DNA of 64,000 nt from NCBI GenBank assembly GCA_029747585.1, contig JAPEVF010000017.1, forward strand, positions 131,762 to 195,761, written 5' to 3'. The notes under the pieces were generated by a model, which had not been told where the DNA came from, made no database searches, and saw nothing but the letters and a program-made list of their open reading frames with translations. Positions 57,878-64,000 of this stretch are shown piece after piece; the stretch's first letter is position 1, and every line of letters begins with the position of its first letter. The stretch is from Pleurotus djamor (lineage: Eukaryota; Basidiomycota; Agaricomycetes; Agaricales; Pleurotaceae). Position numbers and translations under genes: made by a program.

Positions 57878-59729
57878 TGCTCTTACCCCATACCGCATCG
57901 GCGCTTGGTCCTCACTGCTCAACCAATCTCGCCTCATTACCAAATACCCCCACATACCCAGTTCCCTTCAGTTCGGATTTGATCTCCACATTCCAGTTAT
58001 TCACCACACTCAAACCCCTCCAAACAAATCTACCATACTTGAGCACATTAGTCACTTTCGAGGTCTTATACGCGCCGAGGTCGACAAAGCGCGGTATATT
58101 GGCCCTCTCACAATACACGAGCTACACGACCTCATTGGCCCCTTCCAAACCTCCCCCTTCTCCATCATGGAGAAGCCCACCAGTCCTGGTAAATATCGAC
58201 TTCTTCAAAATTTTTCGTTCCCTCATACACCCTCCGCGGACTTCCCTAATCAATCAATTAACTCCCAAATTGGGCCAGACGATTTCCCGGCCACATGGGG
58301 AACGTTCAACACTGTCGCTCTTATCATTGCTTATCTACCCCCGGGATCTCAAGCAGCGTCCCGCGATGTTGCCAAAGCCTACCGGACTATCCCAGTCCAT
58401 CACACACAGTGGCCCGGAATGGTCGCTCGTGGAGAGGATGAGCAGTTCTATCTGGACACAGCTGTCTGCTTCGGGATGGGCCCCTCAGCAGGTGTGTATT
58501 GCATTCTCAATGACGCTGCCAAGGATATTTTCAGATTCAAGGGCATTGGTCCTCTATCATCCTGGGTTGACGACCACGTATTTTTCCGGATCCCCTCCAT
58601 CCACCTTCGGCAGTACAACAATTACCGCAGCAGCAGGCGCAGGGCTCTTGCCGATCGTCCTCCAATTACAACGGGCTCACGCCGCGCCTTCTTGGGCAAC
58701 ACTCACCAAGATGGGGCTACTGAGGAATTCGATGAGGACTTCAACTTTCCTCTCCAGGACCTTGCACTTGAATCCCCTCGCGCAGATGCTGACGCTGTGT
58801 TTACTTATGCAATGGACGACATCGATCGTCTGTCAGCTACACTTGGTATCCCATGGCAAACATCAAAAGATCAACCTTTTGGCACGTCGGTCAAGTACTT
58901 GGGGTTTATTTGGGACCTCCCGTCGCGCTCAGTCACATTATCCCCTGAGAAGGCGTCCAAATACATCGCAACGATTCAGAAATGGCTGTCGGAGACTCAG
59001 TACACGTACGAGCAGGCAGCAAGCATTCATGGAAAGCTTGTCCACGCCTCGCTCGCTATCCCCTCTGGGCGACCCTACCTTAGGGAGCTGGATGCCATGC
59101 TCGCCATCTGTAGTAATCGTCCTCTCGTTCCACACCACCCACCCCGGCGTCTGCGTCCCGACCTTGAATGGTGGCTCTCCGCCCTCTCAAACCCCATCCC
59201 ACCCTCTCCCATCTTGCTCAGTACACCTATCATCGCTATTGATGCCTACTCTGATGCCAGCTCAACCCACGGCATCGGGATCATCATCAACGGGCACTGG
59301 AGGGCATGGAAGCTTATTCCCCAGTGGGAAACCCTCAACGGCTCTCGGGACATCGCTTGGGCAGAGGCAGTGGGCTTCGAGCTCCTTATACGGGCAATCC
59401 TCTTCCTCTGCCCTCACTACGGGCGTGTCGAAGTCTTCGGTGACAACATCGGGGTTGTTGATGCCTGGAAAGGTGGGAAGAGCAGGAACCGTCAAGTCAA
59501 CGACGTCTTCAAACGTATCTCACGCACCATCACTGCCGCCCCAGGTTTCCTCACCATCACTGCCTCTTATATTCCCAGTGAGCTTAACCCCGCGGATCCC
59601 CCATCAAGGTTCATCTTCCCACCAGCATCACTCCAACTCCCAGCCTTCCCCATCCCCGACGAACTCACACCTTTCATTGTTGGTGTCCACGACCTCTCCG
59701 CATCCCGCCACATCAACTACCACCAATGA
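57429..59729 (+). CDS. Reverse transcriptase / RNase H of the retroelement
   Basis: Open for 766 codons. The first 140 or so codons overlap the gag tail in another frame and may not be used; a Met at 57840 (MALRRVLEHRKNNALTPYRI) is an alternative start. The polymerase has KYRLLQNFSFP, motif A ASRDVAKAYRTIPVHH, motif B CFGMGPSAGVY and motif C WVDDHVFFR. A segment KYLGFIWDLPSRSVTLSPEK follows, then RNase H with IAIDAYSDASS, WAEAVGFELL, EVFGDNIGVVDAW and SELNPADPPSR. All expected Asp and Glu residues are present. The motif set is that of DIRS-order elements, not Ty1/copia or Ty3. The stop is at 59729. Confidence 0.87.
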   Translation: MTTRVADAPLRLPITAMTARAADAPPRLVVTATPQGGGPQLVILAMSPVAPRIFGRGQAAGPSQLVPYALGAIPTESASATSKAYGTTPTQQLHVEWERTLSYDQEPRYVSTGNEWEVAPRLRIPTNTAARDASPRLMALRRVLEHRKNNALTPYRIGAWSSLLNQSRLITKYPHIPSSLQFGFDLHIPVIHHTQTPPNKSTILEHISHFRGLIRAEVDKARYIGPLTIHELHDLIGPFQTSPFSIMEKPTSPGKYRLLQNFSFPHTPSADFPNQSINSQIGPDDFPATWGTFNTVALIIAYLPPGSQAASRDVAKAYRTIPVHHTQWPGMVARGEDEQFYLDTAVCFGMGPSAGVYCILNDAAKDIFRFKGIGPLSSWVDDHVFFRIPSIHLRQYNNYRSSRRRALADRPPITTGSRRAFLGNTHQDGATEEFDEDFNFPLQDLALESPRADADAVFTYAMDDIDRLSATLGIPWQTSKDQPFGTSVKYLGFIWDLPSRSVTLSPEKASKYIATIQKWLSETQYTYEQAASIHGKLVHASLAIPSGRPYLRELDAMLAICSNRPLVPHHPPRRLRPDLEWWLSALSNPIPPSPILLSTPIIAIDAYSDASSTHGIGIIINGHWRAWKLIPQWETLNGSRDIAWAEAVGFELLIRAILFLCPHYGRVEVFGDNIGVVDAWKGGKSRNRQVNDVFKRISRTITAAPGFLTITASYIPSELNPADPPSRFIFPPASLQLPAFPIPDELTPFIVGVHDLSASRHINYHQ

Positions 59730-59946
59730 CAGCAGTAATATTCCCAATGCTGCTATTGCAACAACGATTCCTCGATCTCTCAGCCAGTCCGCGAGCCGTC
59801 TCAGGCCTCGAACAAGGATTGAGCCATCGCCGCTCCGCCCCGAATGCCCGGCTAAAGAGCGACTGTGCCGGTGGCTCCCTTATGCTTCTCGCCTTCAGAC
59901 CTCTGCCAGCAGCAACTCCCTTCCCCGACAGCTCACGGACAACGAT

Positions 59947-60939
59947 ATGGACCGCGTCATCACTGTCATCAATGCCTCCTGGGCTTCGGGAACGAAAGAA
60001 ACATACGGGGCCGGACTCTTGATGTATCATTCTTTCTGCGACAGCCGATCAATCGATGAACCCTCTCGCTGCCCCGCACACACCGCGACAATTCTCACTT
60101 TCATCGCTACTCTAGCCGGTCTATACTCAGGAAAGACCCTGCACAATTATGTGTATGCAGTTCGTGCATGGCATATTCTTCATGGTCAGGTATGGGCCGT
60201 TGCAGACGCAGAACTCAAAGCAGCCTTGGAGGGTGCCTCCCGTCTTGCGCCAGCAACATCAAAACGCCCTAAACGTCAACCAATCACAATAGCTTTCCTT
60301 CAAGCCGCCCTCAGGCAGTTGGATCGTTCACAACCGCTGCATGCCGCTGTCATTGCGTGTCTCTTCACCGCATTTTTCTCTCTTGCGCGCCTTGGGGAGA
60401 TGACAGTGAAGTCTCTCACGGCCTTTTCACCCCTCCTCCACCCCAAGCCTAGTGACCTACGCTTAGAGAAGGATCGCAACGGTTTTGAAGTTCAGGTTTG
60501 CCACCTCCCCTCAACTAAAGTTCAACCAACCACCGGCGAGGACATATACTGGGCGGTCCAACAGGGTGAAATCGACCCGCGAGCAGCTTTAGAGAACCAC
60601 CTTCGCATCAACACGGTACCCCCGGACAGGCATCTATTCTCATGGCGGCATAAGAACGGTCTACGACCCCTGACTCGGACGGAATTCCTCAATGCGCTAG
60701 CCCCAGTCGCAACTTCCCTCTCGATGGAACGTCTGCAGGGTCATAGCATCAGGATTGGAGGCACGTTGGAGTTCCTCTTGCGCGGAACATCTTTCGAAGT
60801 GGTCAAGTCTCTTGGCCGCTGGAGCAGTGACGCATTCCGTCTTTACCTCCGCCAGCACGCAGTGGTAATTGCCCCATACATACAGGAATCCCCAATACTG
60901 GAAGAATTCACCCGCATCACAATGCCTCCGCCCCGATAA
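59947..60939 (+). CDS. Tyrosine recombinase of the retroelement
   Basis: Integrates the element's circular DNA by strand exchange. From the Met at 59947 (MDRVITVINASWASGTKETY) the protein has an N-terminal SAM-like core-binding domain, then FFSLARLGEMTVKSL with the first catalytic Arg. HSIRIGGTLEFLLRG holds the His-x-x-Arg pair, and GRWSSDAFRLYLRQHAV holds the Trp/His position and a likely nucleophile Tyr. It ends MPPPR at 60939. The same frame is open far upstream, through the polymerase gene, so the true start is unclear; it may begin earlier by splicing or frameshifting near 59700. The recombinase separates this element from LTR retrotransposons. Confidence 0.85.
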   Translation: MDRVITVINASWASGTKETYGAGLLMYHSFCDSRSIDEPSRCPAHTATILTFIATLAGLYSGKTLHNYVYAVRAWHILHGQVWAVADAELKAALEGASRLAPATSKRPKRQPITIAFLQAALRQLDRSQPLHAAVIACLFTAFFSLARLGEMTVKSLTAFSPLLHPKPSDLRLEKDRNGFEVQVCHLPSTKVQPTTGEDIYWAVQQGEIDPRAALENHLRINTVPPDRHLFSWRHKNGLRPLTRTEFLNALAPVATSLSMERLQGHSIRIGGTLEFLLRGTSFEVVKSLGRWSSDAFRLYLRQHAVVIAPYIQESPILEEFTRITMPPPR

Positions 60940-61039
60940 TCCTTCTCAATGGTAATGTCCTCTTTCTGGCGCCTTATCCGTCATGGGTGGCTAACGCTTC
61001 GCTTATCCGCGTCGCCAGTTTGCTCCTACCAAACCGGGT

Positions 61040-61227
61040 ATCACAGCTCGCTAGCCACCCCGAAGATCTCTTTCAGCCGACCGACCCTCCGGGGTCGATC
61101 CCCACCCGCTTACAGCTTCAAACAACTCATTCAATACCAGGACACTTATTAGCATACTCACTCATCTCTATTCCATAGACTAATACATCCCATTGCCTCC
61201 ACAAACGACGATCATAACTACATAGAT
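61040..61227 (+). repeat. Split direct repeat B1
   Basis: 188 bases, nearly identical to B2 at 61735-61922; one clear difference is ACTCACTC here versus ACCCACTC in B2. It ends CTACATAGAT and is directly followed by A2. Confidence 0.88.
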
Positions 61228-61377
61228 CGTATTCTAGTGATGTAAATAACATCAAATAGAATTTCGTCTATGTGTGGCGAGCAGGAGTGGTGGCGGTGCA
61301 TCGCCTCTTGCCACCACCACCTCCTTCTCGCACACGTCGGCTAGCCCATAGCCCATACTCATTCACTTTTTCGCCCG
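61228..61377 (+). repeat. Split direct repeat A2
   Basis: Second copy of A1, starting CGTATTCTAGTGATGTAAAT immediately after B1. Identity with A1 is complete for roughly the first 85 bases and weaker after. Confidence 0.85.
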
Positions 61378-61734
61378 CCCTCCCGACCCCACATTCATCA
61401 GGTCTGAGTCGACATCGACTGCATTCCCCTAACGACAAATCATTCCCAAGTTCCTGAAGACTCAGGAGATCGCGAGGACACGGGTGACAGACTAGCAATC
61501 CAACTAGGTGGGAGTAGGGCAAGATTAGGGTTCGCGTGGTAGATTGCTACATACTAGCATGCCAGCGCTTCAGCGCTTCAGCACCAATCTTGCTTCACCC
61601 GCCCACCGCCCTGGTATCCAACCTCCCTTGTAATTGCAACAGCGCAAGAAAGGCTGGATACGACACCTCGCCACCACAACTCTGGTTGGACGTGACCTTT
61701 GGGTCAGTGGCTCGCTGTTCGGTCCCACCCGCCC

Positions 61735-61922
61735 ATCACAGCTCGCTAGCCACCCCGAAGATCTCTTTCAGCCGACCGACCCTCCGGGGTCGATCCCCAC
61801 CCGCTTACAGCTTCAAACAACTCATTCAATACCAGGACACTTATTAGCATACCCACTCATCTCTATTCCATAGACTAATACATCCCATTGCCTCCACAAA
61901 CGACGATCATAACTACATAGAT
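61735..61922 (+). repeat. Split direct repeat B2, right end of the element
   Basis: Second copy of B1. Similarity stops abruptly after CTACATAGAT at 61922, which defines the right end of the element. Confidence 0.88.
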
Positions 61923-61939
61923 TTTTGCAAAGAGTAATA

Positions 61940-62098
61940 TCAGCGCATAGGTAGGTGGTGGAAGTGCAAGATGGTTCGACATACACCGACGAGCTTGCGG
62001 AGGATCCATGGCGCAGTTTTCTCTTTCTCGAGTTCATCATCACTAGGACGAGACGATGGGTCAATGGGACCCAGAGGCGAGATAGCCTTGTCCGCCAT
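61940..62098 (-). CDS. Candidate short or interrupted gene beside the element
   Basis: A 52-codon open frame beginning MADKAISPLGPIDPSSRPSD, with a good Met context and an acidic, normal-looking composition, ends only 17 bases from the retroelement. A possible donor (GTGTATGT at 61986) after RKLVG and a branch-like CTGAT suggest that it could be a first exon whose later exons were cut off by the insertion. No family is recognised. It may equally be chance. Confidence 0.22.
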   Translation of the reverse strand: MADKAISPLGPIDPSSRPSDDELEKEKTAPWILRKLVGVCRTILHFHHLPMR

Positions 62099-62457
62099 GG
62101 TGGACTACAAGGACCGATAATGCTGTAAAACCATCCCATGCACTACTCTGGTCAAGATGATGGATTTTACAGAAAGGGATATGGATAGTCAGGGGCTTCA
62201 TCAGGACGTTTTCGAGCTTGAGGTGGGGAGCAAGTATCTTTGACGAACAGTTGAATGCAATTCTAGTTAATGAGTACAATGCGTATGTGCTTCGATGTTA
62301 TGCGGTCGATTACTATTTTCAGATGCGATGGGAGAAGATAAGGAAAGCAAGGTGAAAGGAAGAAAATCCCAAAATATGACGCCAAAGAAGTTGAGTCAAA
62401 ATGGCACGTTGAGGCCACTGTGCTGCAACAACACGATCGCGTAACGGACTAGACCGT
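62099..62457. other. Intergenic, downstream of S-adenosylhomocysteine hydrolase
   Basis: About 360 bases without a supported gene; presumably the 3' untranslated region of the hydrolase. Confidence 0.45.

Positions 62458-64000
<1,543 letters not shown>

Larger units (their letters stand above)
55986..61922 (+). mobile_element. Ngaro-like tyrosine-recombinase retrotransposon (DIRS order) with split direct repeats
   Basis: About 5.9 kb. The internal part encodes a gag-like protein, a reverse transcriptase/RNase H and a tyrosine recombinase, in that order. The ends follow the split-direct-repeat plan of Ngaro and PAT-like elements: A1 (55986-56135), genes, B1 (61040-61227), A2 (61228-61377), B2 (61735-61922). 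B1 and B2 are each 188 bases and nearly identical; A1 and A2 match well over about 150 bases. The B1/A2 junction is direct, as expected if B1-A2 is the circle-junction copy. No aspartic protease, DDE integrase, methylase or long terminal repeats are seen, and no target-site duplication, which agrees with recombinase-mediated insertion. All catalytic motifs appear intact. A 357-base spacer between A2 and B2 is unexplained. Confidence 0.88.

Noticed and set aside
57622..60939. A single 1,105-residue protein from the recombinase frame
   Set aside because: Upstream of about 59700 this frame overlaps the RT gene, whose motifs are in the other frame, and its composition is Ser/Pro/Leu-rich shadow sequence. 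Only the C-terminal third shows recombinase motifs.
55986..61922. LTR retrotransposon
   Set aside because: No protease or DDE integrase and no long terminal repeats. The repeats are split and a tyrosine recombinase is present.

Overview
This window is nuclear DNA of a filamentous basidiomycete, most likely an Agaricomycete. Genes are compact and carry many short GT-AG introns of about 45-75 bases. Intergenic gaps are short and both strands are used equally. Many proteins are fungal types: Sed5, Rpn5, Ade5,7, Rsm25, a basidiomycete-style F-box/LRR protein, and small secreted RNases. The species cannot be named from the sequence. Ambiguous bases (N) are frequent in places, especially 4.3-5.3 kb, 8.6-9.3 kb and 46.5-50.7 kb, and they break some reading frames.

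Layout. 0-9 kb: RPB6 (5' end outside the window), an Hst3/Hst4-type sirtuin, secreted RNase T2, the meiotic recombinase DMC1, a small secreted protein and splicing factor CWC25. 9-15 kb: a DUF4604 protein, a Nop6-like RRM protein, the Golgi syntaxin SED5 and NAD-dependent glycerol-3-phosphate dehydrogenase. 15-25 kb: an ankyrin/CCCH protein, the bifunctional purine enzyme ADE5,7 and a large low-complexity protein. 25-34 kb: mitoribosomal RSM25, then two paralogous acyl-CoA ligases that both end in the peroxisomal signal AKL. Between the two ligases lie MED7, a BCL7-like protein and a 50-residue metallothionein split into three exons. 35-45 kb: an apolipoprotein N-acyltransferase-like membrane protein, an unknown protein, the proteasome subunit RPN5 and an F-box/LRR protein. 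45-55.6 kb: replication factor SLD2, a five-finger CCCH protein of the ZC3H3/Red5 type, two RNase T1-family genes about 5.5 kb apart, a proline-rich protein and SYM1/Mpv17.

55.99-61.92 kb is the main accessory feature: a tyrosine-recombinase retrotransposon of the Ngaro type (DIRS order). It has a gag-like gene with zinc-binding cysteines, a reverse transcriptase/RNase H, a tyrosine recombinase, and split direct repeats in the order A1 - genes - B1 - A2 - B2. Catalytic motifs look intact and the two B repeats are nearly identical, so insertion was probably recent. The window closes with S-adenosylhomocysteine hydrolase, whose 5' end lies outside.

Most genes are unrelated housekeeping genes and do not form one pathway. 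Three local themes stand out: three secreted RNases of two families, a pair of probable peroxisomal acyl-CoA ligases, and a hidden metallothionein. Gene models were spliced by eye using reading frame, splice signals and family knowledge. Spans are from start to stop codon and include introns.
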